Assembly: GCA_002245855.1 (NCBI GenBank)
Contig: NOUX01000003.1
Span: forward strand, 1-64,000
DNA: 64,000 nt
Direction of reading: 5' to 3'
From: Sphingobacterium cellulitidis
Lineage (GTDB): Bacteria > Bacteroidota > Bacteroidia > Sphingobacteriales > Sphingobacteriaceae
Part shown: piece by piece, positions 7,753-16,323 of the stretch
Layout of the letters: every line of letters begins with the position of its first letter
How positions within the stretch are numbered: position 1 is the first letter of the stretch
The notes under the pieces: model-generated
The model's input: only the letters and a program-made list of their open reading frames with translations
Told to the model about the DNA's origin: nothing
Databases searched by the model: none
Program-made: the position numbers and the translations under genes

Positions 7753-8436
7753 ATGCTTAAAATGATTAGGAAAACGACCTTAGTTGCCATTACAGGTTTT
7801 ATCTGTTTGTTCTTAACCTCCTGTTTTGATGTGGTTGAGGAAATCGACATGAAAAGCAACGGCAGTGGCTCCATTGTTGGCACCTTGAACATGAGTAAGA
7901 GTCGTACCAAAGTATCTTCTTTGATGAAATTGGATAAGATCGATGGTTTTAAGATCCCAAGTCAGGCGGAAATCAGGAAGGAAGTTACAACCATTGTGCA
8001 ATTGCTGAAGAATACCAAAGGAATCAGCAATGTTGATTATCGATTGGATTTCAATAATTACATAGCGAGTATATCCTGTGATTTTCAGAATGTACAAGCC
8101 TTAAATTCCTATACTGAAACTTTGTCTAAACACTTTAAAACTAAGTTAAATACTTATTCGAGTTATAGTTTTAATTCAAGTAATAAGACCTTTGTTCGGA
8201 ATTATAAATATAGTTCTGAGGCTAAGAAGGAATTTGATAAGTTAAATCCCGAGAATCAAAAAACATTTGATCAAGCGTTTTATACCAGTATTTATCGGTT
8301 CCAGAACCCTGTTGTAAAACAGGATAATACCAATGGAAAGGTTTCCGGGAATAAGCAAGCCGTTATGGTTAAGGTTTCGGTTCCTAGCTTAATTAACGGT
8401 AAAGCTAATCTTTCTAATAACATTACACTGAAATAA
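7753..8436 (+). CDS. Lipoprotein of unknown function
   Basis: A 227-residue protein with a signal peptide ending in a lipobox, LFLTSC, at about residue 24, so it is a predicted lipoprotein. The mature part begins with a beta-rich DMKSNGSGSIVGTLNMS stretch, and the rest is polar with many Lys, Asn and Ser. I do not recognise a family. The ATG at 7762 (MIRKTT) is an equally good start. It is 26 bases upstream of the 695-residue exported protein, and the three genes to 11873 look like one operon of envelope proteins. Confidence 0.65.
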   Translation: MLKMIRKTTLVAITGFICLFLTSCFDVVEEIDMKSNGSGSIVGTLNMSKSRTKVSSLMKLDKIDGFKIPSQAEIRKEVTTIVQLLKNTKGISNVDYRLDFNNYIASISCDFQNVQALNSYTETLSKHFKTKLNTYSSYSFNSSNKTFVRNYKYSSEAKKEFDKLNPENQKTFDQAFYTSIYRFQNPVVKQDNTNGKVSGNKQAVMVKVSVPSLINGKANLSNNITLK

Positions 8437-8462
8437 ATAAGAATTTATCTAATTAAACATAT

Positions 8463-10550
8463 ATGAATAACTTGAAACTTGCCATCGTCTTATTGGCAGT
8501 AAGTCTGGGAGGGAATGCGTATTCGCAAGATCTTTTATCAAAGGTTCCTGCGGATTCAAAAATGGTTGTTGGTTTGAATGGAAAAGGATTTTTCAAGCAT
8601 GCCGATGTCAATCAGTTGAATAGTATTTTGAAGCGAGCTGGTCTATTTGAAACCATTACTGAAGATAATGAAGAGTTTCAATCTGATAATATCGAGGATT
8701 TGGGGATAGATCTCAATTCTAAGGCTTATGTGCATTTTAATGTTAATGATAGTTTACAATTTTTAGGCGCTATTATTCCATTGAAAAATAAGGCTCAATT
8801 TGAGGCTATATTTCCTAAGGATCATGAAATAACTGTTGTAGGAGGGATGAATACCATTTATTCTGAGGATAAGACCCTACGGATTAGTTGGGATCAAAAT
8901 ACAGCCTATATTCTAGGTGGAATGCCAATGAACCATTATTTTGATCAAGAGGGAATTAAAGAGAAGTATGGCTTATTGGAATTGCCACAGTATGAATATG
9001 CAGATGATTATGTGGATGAGTATGATTACCAAGCTGCAGATTCTGTTGCAGTTGCGGCAGATAGCACCTTGGATTGGGAAGAATATGGTGATTTTACAGA
9101 TACTTTGCACATAGAAGAGGAGAAGGTAGAAAAGGAAGTTTCAGTCCCAATAAAAATTGATATTGTAGAGCAAAAAGAAGTAGCCAAACTGGATACGAAT
9201 GAATATGGCGAGGTTATCAATGTTCCACCGCCAGCAGTATACAAAGAAGATAAAGGTTATGTTCATCCTCCTGCTTCTTATGATGAGTTTGGATCTGTAG
9301 ATTCTGTTCTAGCAAGAGATGAATATCAAGATGATTATTACCAGCAATATTCCAGAATATCAAATCATAATGATTCCATCAAAAATGACTTTGTGAACAA
9401 AGCGATCAATAAGATGATGGATCAGATTATTTCAGGAAATATAAAAGGATATAAATCCAAGCAGCTTACCTCCTTAAAGGAAAATGAATTGGTTCGGATT
9501 GAGGTTAGTTCTTTTGACAGCCTCATGTATTTATATTATCCGAAGCATTTATTAACAGCCATTACAGGTGGAAGTCCAGCTTTTGACTATGGATATGAAG
9601 CTATGAATAGCACCATTCTGGTAGAAGGAAATAGAATGAAAATGGTCGGTGATTTAACTTTTGATAAAGAAATGACCAAAATTTACAAAGAGGTCTATAA
9701 TAAAAAAATAAATCCAAAATTGTTGACTTATTTGAACGATGATGCGTTGGGATTTCTTTCCTTTAATTTGAATTCCGAGGCTTATCTTAAACATATGCCT
9801 AGAATTGTACAACGCGTGTATGGAGGAATGGATGCGAAAGTTGGGAAAATAATTGATTTATTTGTTACCGGTTTTGATATTGTGGTAGATGAAAAGGCTG
9901 TAGCGAAAGTGTTCAAAGGAGATAACTTGTTAATTCTAAATGGTGTAAGCCAAAAAGAAGTCAAGTATATTGACTATGAATATGATGAAGATTACAATTA
10001 TACAGAGATAGAAAAAACGAAAATGGAGAAAATCCCTAATTATATCTGGATGTTTTCTTCTGATGATACCAGGATATTTGAAAAAATCTTTTCTATTTTA
10101 GAATTGGAAAATAATTTGGTCAATCACGATGGGATCTATGAAATCGTGAGTGGAAAGGCGGATGAATTTGCTCCTTATATCTTGATTCAGGATGGTATTG
10201 TATTCTTGGGTAATGATTTGGAACAAATGGAGCAGATTAAGGCTAAGACTTATAAAGGTCAGTCTGGAGGAAGATTTGCTGCTATGGCAAAGAAAAATAA
10301 GTTTGCGCTTCTGTTCAACACCAAAAAGGTTCCAGAAATGGTAGAGGATTTAAAACTTCCGGTCCATCGTTCCATGGAAGAGGAGATGAATACTCTTTCT
10401 CAATATGGTGATATTTATATGATCAGTAATGGAATGAAGGGCAAGAAGTTTTTATGGGAAGCTGGAGTAGACTTTCCTAAAACATCAAAAAATGGCCTAG
10501 ATTACCTGATTAATTCCTTGGATAATATCAGTAAGTCATTAAAAGATTAA
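8463..10550 (+). CDS. Large exported protein, possibly DUF4836-like
   Basis: A 695-residue protein with a clear signal peptide (MNNLKLAIVLLAVSLGGNAYS, cleavage near residue 22). The mature N terminus (LLSKVPADSKMVVGLNGKGFF) and a repeated motif of bringing a value to zero or bounds resemble Bacteroidota DUF4836-type proteins; that call is tentative. There are very acidic Tyr/Asp-rich segments near residues 178-200 and 505-515. It is probably periplasmic or attached to the outer membrane. It begins 26 bases after the lipoprotein gene and ends 3 bases before the next gene, so it is translated as part of an operon. Confidence 0.6.
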   Translation: MNNLKLAIVLLAVSLGGNAYSQDLLSKVPADSKMVVGLNGKGFFKHADVNQLNSILKRAGLFETITEDNEEFQSDNIEDLGIDLNSKAYVHFNVNDSLQFLGAIIPLKNKAQFEAIFPKDHEITVVGGMNTIYSEDKTLRISWDQNTAYILGGMPMNHYFDQEGIKEKYGLLELPQYEYADDYVDEYDYQAADSVAVAADSTLDWEEYGDFTDTLHIEEEKVEKEVSVPIKIDIVEQKEVAKLDTNEYGEVINVPPPAVYKEDKGYVHPPASYDEFGSVDSVLARDEYQDDYYQQYSRISNHNDSIKNDFVNKAINKMMDQIISGNIKGYKSKQLTSLKENELVRIEVSSFDSLMYLYYPKHLLTAITGGSPAFDYGYEAMNSTILVEGNRMKMVGDLTFDKEMTKIYKEVYNKKINPKLLTYLNDDALGFLSFNLNSEAYLKHMPRIVQRVYGGMDAKVGKIIDLFVTGFDIVVDEKAVAKVFKGDNLLILNGVSQKEVKYIDYEYDEDYNYTEIEKTKMEKIPNYIWMFSSDDTRIFEKIFSILELENNLVNHDGIYEIVSGKADEFAPYILIQDGIVFLGNDLEQMEQIKAKTYKGQSGGRFAAMAKKNKFALLFNTKKVPEMVEDLKLPVHRSMEEEMNTLSQYGDIYMISNGMKGKKFLWEAGVDFPKTSKNGLDYLINSLDNISKSLKD

Positions 10551-10553
10551 TCA

Positions 10554-11873
10554 ATGGGTTGGATTAAAAAAACGCTTATATTCATATTAGGACTTATAGC
10601 CATATTGGCTATAAGTTTTTTTGTTTATAAATATTATCGAGCATCAAAAGCTGCGGATATTAAAATTCCTGAGAACAGCTTTTCTGTCATTCGGTTGGAT
10701 GTTGATGATTTGATTGTCGAGATGTTCCAAAATTCTATCTCCAATTATTCTGATTATTACGGTGCAAAAAGAGATACAATTTCTAAAGAAAAAAAATCAG
10801 AATTATGGAATATAGGAGTCCATATACCTGCCAAATTATACATGTTTAGCTTAAGTGATACTTCATATCAATATTTTGGTATTTTGGAAGTCAGCAATTC
10901 TAATAAAATTAAAAGTTTCCTGCAAAATCAGTTGAGTATAAACCCGGATTCAACAGTTCAAAATTTAGAAAAAGGGCAGGAGTATTATTCTTCGAAAGAG
11001 CTAAAGGTTCTGTTGAATGCTGAGAAATTGGTATTTAGTATTGGCGGTAAGGAAGATTTGGAATCCTTAAAATCTTTAATCCAAGCTGATCAATCCAATT
11101 GGGTTTTGGCTAATAATTTTGAGGCCGAGCTGAAGGAAGTGCGAGGAGCTGACCTCAGTTATGTAGATAGAAATGAAAATTGGGCATCAGTTGATTTCAA
11201 GGATGGAAAATTCGATTTAAAGGGCTATATAAAATCTTCCTTATTTGGCTTTCCAGCTAAACCAGTGCAGGTTTCTAAATCCGAGGATTATGTATTGCAC
11301 TTATCCCTGAATTCTGATCTTTCCTTAATTCTTAAGGAAAAGGAAGCGGCGCTCGAAAAATTCAAATTACCCATTGATAGCTTACATAAATATATTGGTA
11401 ACTATGCAGCTGTAGAGCTTCTGGATAAAGAAGTGATGGAGTCTGATACCATTATCACCTATGATTATGATGATAATTTTGAGATGGTTGAGAAAAAGGA
11501 AGTGAATCAGGTCGAAGTCCCAGCATTAGCCTTTCAGGTAAAAGCATCACCGCACTTATTAGGTTATCTGCCAGAAAAGATGTTTTACAAGTTTTCGAAA
11601 AATTATAGTGATGGTTTTATTCATTTAAGTACAATTCCAACGCCTTCGGCAAGCTCAGCTTCATTAAAGCCATCTGAAAATGTTTTTGAAATGTATTATC
11701 AGAAGAAAGCGAATGCTGATAAGTACTTAAGCTGGTTACCGAATTATGATAAGATACAAGCAGGTACGTTGTTCGGACAAGCCGAAGACGCTAATATCAT
11801 GCGATTAAATGGTGAGTTCAAATTAGAGAATTCTAGGCTTAATGCTTTCTATCAAATTTTTGTTGCTATGTAA
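10554..11873 (+). CDS. Membrane-anchored envelope protein related in style to the upstream gene
   Basis: A 439-residue protein with a single N-terminal membrane anchor (about residues 5-25) and a large periplasmic part. Several segments echo the upstream protein: a start with IPENSFSVIRLDVDDLI, an acidic TYDYDDNFEMVEKKE stretch near residue 305, and a C-terminal AGTLFGQAEDANIMRL motif. The two may be divergent paralogues. The gene begins 3 bases after the upstream stop. An intrinsic-terminator-like hairpin lies inside codons 13-22 (see 10592-10623), which could set the level of this last gene in the operon. Function is unknown. Confidence 0.6.
   Translation: MGWIKKTLIFILGLIAILAISFFVYKYYRASKAADIKIPENSFSVIRLDVDDLIVEMFQNSISNYSDYYGAKRDTISKEKKSELWNIGVHIPAKLYMFSLSDTSYQYFGILEVSNSNKIKSFLQNQLSINPDSTVQNLEKGQEYYSSKELKVLLNAEKLVFSIGGKEDLESLKSLIQADQSNWVLANNFEAELKEVRGADLSYVDRNENWASVDFKDGKFDLKGYIKSSLFGFPAKPVQVSKSEDYVLHLSLNSDLSLILKEKEAALEKFKLPIDSLHKYIGNYAAVELLDKEVMESDTIITYDYDDNFEMVEKKEVNQVEVPALAFQVKASPHLLGYLPEKMFYKFSKNYSDGFIHLSTIPTPSASSASLKPSENVFEMYYQKKANADKYLSWLPNYDKIQAGTLFGQAEDANIMRLNGEFKLENSRLNAFYQIFVAM
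10592..10623 (+). terminator. Terminator-like hairpin inside the start of a gene
   Basis: A perfect 10-bp stem (ACTTATAGCC at 10592-10601, GGCTATAAGT at 10607-10616) with a 5-base loop and a run of T directly after. It lies about 40 bases inside the 10554 coding sequence and would be expected to stop some transcripts unless ribosomes follow closely. Confidence 0.5.
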
Positions 11874-11978
11874 TCGATTGGTTTTCAATGTTTAAACAGC
11901 TAAATATTGAAGCTTCGTTAAAATTTTAAACTTTTGGCTTAGATTTTGGTCAAATAGGGAGAACAACATGAATATCAT

Positions 11979-12209
11979 ATGAAAAGATTTTTGGGATTAT
12001 TATTGGTAGCCTTCATGGCATTTAGTGTATCATCATGTTATACACACCGTCACCACCCACATGGTATGCCTCCAGGACAAGCAAAAAAGAAATACGGTAG
12101 CAAATCAGCTAAACGTTACGCACCTGGACAACAAAAGAAAAAATATAAAGGTAATAAAGGGCGACATAATCACCCTGGACATAGGGTTGATGTGATGTGG
12201 CAGTATTAG
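11979..12209 (+). CDS. Small basic lipoprotein with PPGQAKKK motif
   Basis: A 76-residue protein. The signal peptide ends in a lipobox VSSC at about residue 20, followed by a His-rich YTHRHHPHG stretch. Two similar units follow: MPPGQAKKKYGSKSAKRYAPG and GQQKKKYKGNKG. Such short Bacteroidota lipoproteins are common and often carry misleading database names; no enzyme activity is evident. The His/Lys content suggests binding to metal, nucleic acid or anionic polymers, which is inference. It stands alone between two operons. Nothing is known of its regulation. Confidence 0.65.
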   Translation: MKRFLGLLLVAFMAFSVSSCYTHRHHPHGMPPGQAKKKYGSKSAKRYAPGQQKKKYKGNKGRHNHPGHRVDVMWQY

Positions 12210-12212
12210 TAA

Positions 12213-12334
12213 TTAGTATTTAGTATTTAGACTTGTATGGCGGATAGATATAGTTTGCTAATTAACATTGCTAATTAACAAAGCATATAGAAATGCAGGC
12301 ATCTCAATACTAAATACTCTCTACTAAATACTAA
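12213..12334. repeat. Inverted TAGTATTTAG repeat next to a terminator
   Basis: TTAGTATTTAGTATTTAGAC (12213-12232) and ATACTAAATACTCTCTACTAAATACTAA (12307-12334; positions only partly inverted) are copies in opposite orientation of a dispersed word. A third copy lies after trxA at 47121-47156. Between them is a direct repeat of GCTAATTAACA. It sits beside the terminator of the ribosomal operon. Role unknown. Confidence 0.6.
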
Positions 12335-12380
12335 TAATAAAAATCCCTGTTTTCATTTGAAAACAGGGATTTTTATTATT
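12333..12380. terminator. Strong bidirectional terminator with 22-bp perfect stem
   Basis: Left arm 12333-12354 and right arm 12359-12380 are perfect reverse complements (22 bp), with a 4-base ATTT loop. The core is AAAATCCCTGTTTTC. A-rich and T-rich ends make it work for both the small lipoprotein gene and rplI. Confidence 0.9.
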
Positions 12381-12389
12381 GTTAAATGC

Positions 12390-12833
12390 TTACTCAGCGA
12401 TAACTTCGAAAGGTACTTGTACTTTCACTTCCTTGTGTAAGTTCAAGTTAGCGATGTACTCACCTAATTGCTTAGGTTCAGTTTCGAACGTGATACGACG
12501 GCGGTCAACATCATAACCTTGAGCTTTAAGAGCGTCAGCGATTTGAATGCTGTTAACTTTTCCGAAGATCTTACCAGACTCACCAGCTTTAGCACCAATA
12601 GATAATTTTACTGTTTCTAATTTAGCTGCTAATTCAGTAGCATCTTTTTTAATTTTTTCTTGTTTAAACTGAGCTTGTTTGATATTCTCAGCTAAAACTT
12701 TCTTTGCAGAAGGCGTAGCCATTACTGCAAATCCTTGAGGAATTAAGTAGTTACGGCCGAAACCTGGTTTTACTACTACGATATCGTCTTTCTCTCCAAG
12801 GTGTTTAACATCTTGTTTTAATATAACTTCCAT
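12390..12833 (-). CDS. rplI: 50S ribosomal protein L9
   Basis: A 147-residue protein matching L9. It begins MEVILKQDVKHLGEKDDIV and continues VKPGFGRNYLIPQGFAV, the signature of the N-terminal rRNA-binding domain. A long charged central helix (about 40-75) and the C-terminal domain with SIQIADALKAQGYDVDRRRI follow. The length is typical. It is the last gene of the rpsF-rpsR-rplI operon on the minus strand, 13 bases after rpsR, and ends at the 22-bp terminator. L9 binds near domain V of 23S rRNA and helps keep reading frame. Confidence 0.97.
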   Translation of the reverse strand: MEVILKQDVKHLGEKDDIVVVKPGFGRNYLIPQGFAVMATPSAKKVLAENIKQAQFKQEKIKKDATELAAKLETVKLSIGAKAGESGKIFGKVNSIQIADALKAQGYDVDRRRITFETEPKQLGEYIANLNLHKEVKVQVPFEVIAE

Positions 12834-12846
12834 TATCGTATCCTCC

Positions 12847-13110
12847 TTATTTTAATGAATCAGTTACGTAAGGCATAAGTCCGATAATACGCGCACGTTT
12901 AACGGCTTGAGCAACTTTACGTTGAAATTTCAATGATGTTCCAGTTAATCGACGAGGTAAAATTTTACCTTGGTCATTTACGAACTTCAAAAGGAAGTTA
13001 GCGTCTTTGTAGTCGATGTATTTAATACCGTTCTTTCTGAAGCGACAGTATTTTTTACGGTTGTCCTCTACTTTAGGAGCAGTCACGTATTGGATGTTTT
13101 CGTTTGCCAT
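12847..13110 (-). CDS. rpsR: 30S ribosomal protein S18
   Basis: An 87-residue protein with the S18 signature [20 protein letters not shown], then [20 protein letters not shown] and the basic C terminus [19 protein letters not shown]18 forms a heterodimer with S6 on the 30S platform, which fits its position directly after rpsF. The start codon overlaps the rpsF stop by one base (TAATG-type coupling), and rplI follows by 13 bases. Confidence 0.97.
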   Translation of the reverse strand: MANENIQYVTAPKVEDNRKKYCRFRKNGIKYIDYKDANFLLKFVNDQGKILPRRLTGTSLKFQRKVAQAVKRARIIGLMPYVTDSLK

Positions 13111-13478
13111 TAGTTTGCTACCTCCTCAGTTTTAGTTTCTGCCTTTTTGTTGAATGCACCGCTACGTTTTTTCTCGTTGTAAGCCACAGCGTGCTTGTCT
13201 AGAGAAATCGTTAAGAAACGCATCACGCGCTCATCACGTTTGTATTCAACCTCTAATTTTTTAATTAAATCACCTGGAGCCTTGAATTCAGTTAAGTGAT
13301 AGAATCCAGTTGTTTTTTTCTGGATCGGATACGCTAATTTTTTCAAACCCCAATTATCTTCAGCGATAATTTCGGCTCCGCCTTCTGTTAAGATGTCTTT
13401 GAATTTCGCGATAGCTTCTTTCGCAGCATCTTCTGAAAGCAACGGGGTAAGAATGATTACAGATTCGTACTGTTGCAT
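13110..13478 (-). CDS. rpsF: 30S ribosomal protein S6
   Basis: A 122-residue protein beginning [20 protein letters not shown], the conserved first strand and helix of S6. It continues with [20 protein letters not shown], and the [13 protein letters not shown] strand sits near residue 90. The C-terminal tail is Lys/Glu-rich, as in other Bacteroidota. It is the first gene of the S6-S18-L9 operon. A near-perfect -7 box (13533-13540) lies about 55 bases upstream on the minus strand. Confidence 0.97.
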   Translation of the reverse strand: MQQYESVIILTPLLSEDAAKEAIAKFKDILTEGGAEIIAEDNWGLKKLAYPIQKKTTGFYHLTEFKAPGDLIKKLEVEYKRDERVMRFLTISLDKHAVAYNEKKRSGAFNKKAETKTEEVAN

Positions 13479-13532
13479 TGTGTAAATAATTTTGTTTATT
13501 AATTTAACTCCGTAGTTATATTAACGGAAGTG

Positions 13533-13540
13533 CAAAGATA
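13533..13540 (-). promoter_or_regulatory. -7 box of the rpsF operon promoter
   Basis: Reads TATCTTTG on the minus strand and is followed by C, the best form of the Bacteroidota TAnnTTTG element. Transcription would start near 13526, giving a leader of about 48 bases. A clear -33 TTG is not seen. Confidence 0.65.
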
Positions 13541-13738
13541 GAAAAATCCATCGATTATTAAAAAAAAGAGTAATTATTTTTTGAATTGGATTTTGTTAAT
13601 CAATTACTTAGCTCAACATGTGGCTAGAAGCTTACAGATGATACTAATTTACTCACGTTTTTAGGGAAGTATTTCTGAATATGCTAATCTTTGCATCAGC
13701 AAAAATTATAGAGAATAGTATTGAATTTTATTGTTAGA

Positions 13739-13837
13739 ATGCCCTTCTGGGCAAGGATTGTGGTTGCTATTTTCGCAGGGTTATGTATTGGTTATCTGAT
13801 GTTTAAAATGATTTATTTCATTCTCCTGTATTTATAG
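13739..13837 (+). CDS. Possible 32-residue single-helix membrane peptide
   Basis: An ATG-started frame of 32 codons in an otherwise gene-free stretch. It begins MPFWARIVVAIFAG, and the rest is almost wholly hydrophobic, ending FILLYL. The whole peptide could be one membrane helix with a positive N-terminal edge. A hairpin terminator (13868-13893) follows 30 bases after the stop. There is no homology evidence and no clear promoter, so it remains a candidate. Confidence 0.35.
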   Translation: MPFWARIVVAIFAGLCIGYLMFKMIYFILLYL

Positions 13838-13867
13838 AACCAAAAGAACTTTTGTTTATTATGATTA

Positions 13868-13893
13868 AAGCCCAATCAGAAATGATTGGGCTT
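13868..13893. terminator. Terminator hairpin between convergent units
   Basis: An 11-bp perfect stem AAGCCCAATCA (13868-13878) with TGATTGGGCTT (13883-13893) and a GAAA loop. On the minus strand it is followed by TTTAATC and lies 45 bases after the aminotransferase stop, which it probably serves. Confidence 0.75.
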
Positions 13894-13937
13894 ATGTATT
13901 TTTTGCAATCGACTCCACTCAGGGAACCTGATTCAAA

Positions 13938-15143
13938 TTATGCTAATTTGCCTAACGCTTCTTTAATTCTACGTAATGCTTCAACTAAACTTTCATCAGA
14001 TGCCGCATAAGAAAGGCGGATATAATTATTGTTACCAAATGAATCACCACCAACAGTTGCAACATGACCATAGTTCAATAGATATAAGGCCAAATCTGCT
14101 GAATTATTGATTACATTTCCTTCAGGATCTTTTTTACCAAAGAATGAGCTAATTTCTGGGAAAAAATAGAATGCACCATCAGGTAAGTTTGTTTTTACCC
14201 CAGGAATATCATTCAATAGATCATATACTAATTGACGACGACGAGCAAATGCTTCTTTCATCTCTAATACACTTTCCAATCCTTGTTCGTAAGCTGCAAT
14301 ACCAGCACGTTGAGAAATAGAACATGTTCCTGAGGTTGTTTGTCCTTGCATTTTTTCATTTGCAGCAGCAATTTCTTTGTTTGCTGCAATATATCCCAAA
14401 CGCCAACCTGTCATTGCAAAGGCTTTAGAAAAACCATTGATAATAATAACACGGTCCTTAATGGATGGAAATTGAGCAATTGACTCATGCTTATCTACGA
14501 AATTGATATGTTCGTATATCTCGTCAGAGATAATATAAATTTCAGGATGCTTTTCAAAAACCTTAACCAAGCCTTCTAATTCAGCTTTCGAGTAAACCGA
14601 ACCAGTGGGGTTACAAGGAGAGGAGAACATAAAGACTTTAGATTTTGGCGTTATAGCTGCTTCTAATTGTTCCGGGGTAATTTTGAAATCAGATTCAATC
14701 GTTGTATCAATATAAACTGATTTACCTTCCGCTAATACGACCATTTCGGAATAGGAAACCCAATAAGGTGTAGGGATGATAACTTCATCTCCAGGGTTTA
14801 CCAATGTTAACAGCACATTGGATAATGACTGTTTGGCACCAGTAGAAACTACGATATTGGAGATGTCATAGTCTAAGCCATTTTCATTTTTTAGTTTATT
14901 AACGATCGCTTGGCGAAGCTCAGGATAACCAGAAACAGGGGAGTAACGGGTCCAATTTTCATCCAAGGCCTTCTTAGCAGCATCTTTTACATGCTCAGGC
15001 GTATTGAAATCGGGTTCACCTACACTTAAACTAATTACATTAATGCCTTTAGCCGCAAGTTCACGGCCTAATTTGGTCATCTTTAATGTTGCAGACTCGG
15101 ATAGATTGTTTATTCTATCGGATAATATAGATGTTGTACTCAT
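13938..15143 (-). CDS. Class I aspartate/prephenate-type aminotransferase
   Basis: A 401-residue fold-type I PLP enzyme. Seen in order: SVGEPDFNTPEHV near residue 41, YSPVSGYPELRQAI (about 68-81), the SSPCNPTGSVYS Asn-binding loop (about 173), SDEIYEHI with the PLP-contacting Asp, and the PLP-lysine motif NGFSKAFAMTGWRLGY (about 235). The C-terminal YIRLSYA contains the substrate-carboxylate Arg. These are the marks of the Thermus-type aspartate aminotransferase group, which transfers amino groups between aspartate (or other amino acids) and 2-oxoglutarate. It is a single gene; a -7 box lies only 8 bases before the ATG. Confidence 0.92.
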   Translation of the reverse strand: MSTTSILSDRINNLSESATLKMTKLGRELAAKGINVISLSVGEPDFNTPEHVKDAAKKALDENWTRYSPVSGYPELRQAIVNKLKNENGLDYDISNIVVSTGAKQSLSNVLLTLVNPGDEVIIPTPYWVSYSEMVVLAEGKSVYIDTTIESDFKITPEQLEAAITPKSKVFMFSSPCNPTGSVYSKAELEGLVKVFEKHPEIYIISDEIYEHINFVDKHESIAQFPSIKDRVIIINGFSKAFAMTGWRLGYIAANKEIAAANEKMQGQTTSGTCSISQRAGIAAYEQGLESVLEMKEAFARRRQLVYDLLNDIPGVKTNLPDGAFYFFPEISSFFGKKDPEGNVINNSADLALYLLNYGHVATVGGDSFGNNNYIRLSYAASDESLVEALRRIKEALGKLA

Positions 15144-15150
15144 GATATTG

Positions 15151-15158
15151 CAAATATA
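15151..15158 (-). promoter_or_regulatory. -7 box very close to the aminotransferase start
   Basis: TATATTTG on the minus strand, followed by C. It ends only 7 bases before the ATG at 15143, so the transcript would be almost leaderless if this is the promoter. Confidence 0.45.
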
Positions 15159-15288
15159 TTATATACAATTTATTATTGATGAGAAAAATGTAACAAAATA
15201 TCTGTAAAAATGATACTTTCTAAATAGACTGCTTGGAATAGGTGTTTATGAAATAAATGATAGCTTTGTAAGCAAAGGACAGGTTTTG

Positions 15289-16275
15289 ATGAAGTTAAAA
15301 TTTGACGGGTTTATAATCGCCCTTATTGCAATGATTATCCTTGCCTATATCTATCCAAATGTAGTAGAGTTCTTAGATGGCAAGTTTTTAGATGGAATTA
15401 TCAGCGTAGGCGTAGCTTTGGTTTTCTTTTTTTATGGCTTGAAGTTGAGCTTTGATGAGGTAAAACAAGGAATGAAAAATTGGAAATTGCACCTCTCTGT
15501 GCAATTTTTCACTTTCGGTCTGTTCCCTTTGTTGGTATTATTATTCCGCCCTTTGGTCCATACTGAAACTCAGGAACAATTTTGGTTGTCCTTTTATTTT
15601 TTAGCGGCATTACCTTCTACCGTTACCTCCTCGGTAGTAATGGTTTCCATCGCTAAAGGAAATGTTCCTGCCGCAATATTCAATGCCTCCATATCCGGAT
15701 TGATCGGAGTAGCCGTAACGCCTTTGCTGATGCATTTCTTTTTAGAGGTAGGTGAAGTTAATGTGTTCGGGGAATTATATTTAGGACTTTTATTTGAAGT
15801 TATACTTCCTATAATATTAGGTTTATTGATTCAACCTTATTGGGGGAAATGGGCTCATAAATATGGAAAAGCCTTATCAAATTTTGATAAAGGAGTGGTC
15901 TTATTAATCGTCTATAGTAGTTTTTCAGAATCCTTTTTAAATGATATTTTCAATACCATTGGAACAACCTATCTAGCTACCTTATTTATTTCAGTAATCG
16001 TATTGTTTTTTACTGTTTATTTGATCATTCTGTTATTGGTTAGATATGTTTTGAAGTTTAATCGGGAGGATCGGATTTCTGCATTATTCTGTGGCTCAAA
16101 GAAATCCCTGACCCATGGAAGTGTTTTCTCGAAATTTCTCTTTGCGAATAACCCCAAATTGGGGCTTTTTATCTTGCCATTGATGATTTACCATGCATTT
16201 CAGATTTTTGTCGTGACGATCATAGCGCAACGCTTAGGAAATCAAAAAGATGAGCGTATGTTAACAAATAAGTAA
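15289..16275 (+). CDS. Bile acid:sodium symporter-like transporter (SBF-like)
   Basis: A 328-residue membrane protein with nine or ten hydrophobic segments. It has the SBF-like pattern: an N-terminal LDGIISVGVALVFFFYGLKL with a KQGMKNWKLH loop, then LAALPSTVTSSVVMVSIAKG (about residues 106-125), which matches the crossover region of YfeH-type carriers. ALFCGSKKSLTHGSVFSK near residue 265 is the second conserved motif. Members move organic anions with sodium; the substrate is unknown. ATG 15289 is used rather than the TTG three bases earlier. The metal exporter gene follows 48 bases downstream but has its own -7 box. Confidence 0.85.
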   Translation: MKLKFDGFIIALIAMIILAYIYPNVVEFLDGKFLDGIISVGVALVFFFYGLKLSFDEVKQGMKNWKLHLSVQFFTFGLFPLLVLLFRPLVHTETQEQFWLSFYFLAALPSTVTSSVVMVSIAKGNVPAAIFNASISGLIGVAVTPLLMHFFLEVGEVNVFGELYLGLLFEVILPIILGLLIQPYWGKWAHKYGKALSNFDKGVVLLIVYSSFSESFLNDIFNTIGTTYLATLFISVIVLFFTVYLIILLLVRYVLKFNREDRISALFCGSKKSLTHGSVFSKFLFANNPKLGLFILPLMIYHAFQIFVVTIIAQRLGNQKDERMLTNK

Positions 16276-16297
16276 CAATTCCTATTCCCGAATTAAT

Positions 16298-16305
16298 TAT
16301 TTTTG
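16298..16305 (+). promoter_or_regulatory. -7 box of the CDF exporter gene
   Basis: TATTTTTG followed by C, ending 18 bases before the ATG at 16324. No good -33 element is seen. Confidence 0.5.
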
Positions 16306-16323
16306 CGGTTCAAATTTAGTACT

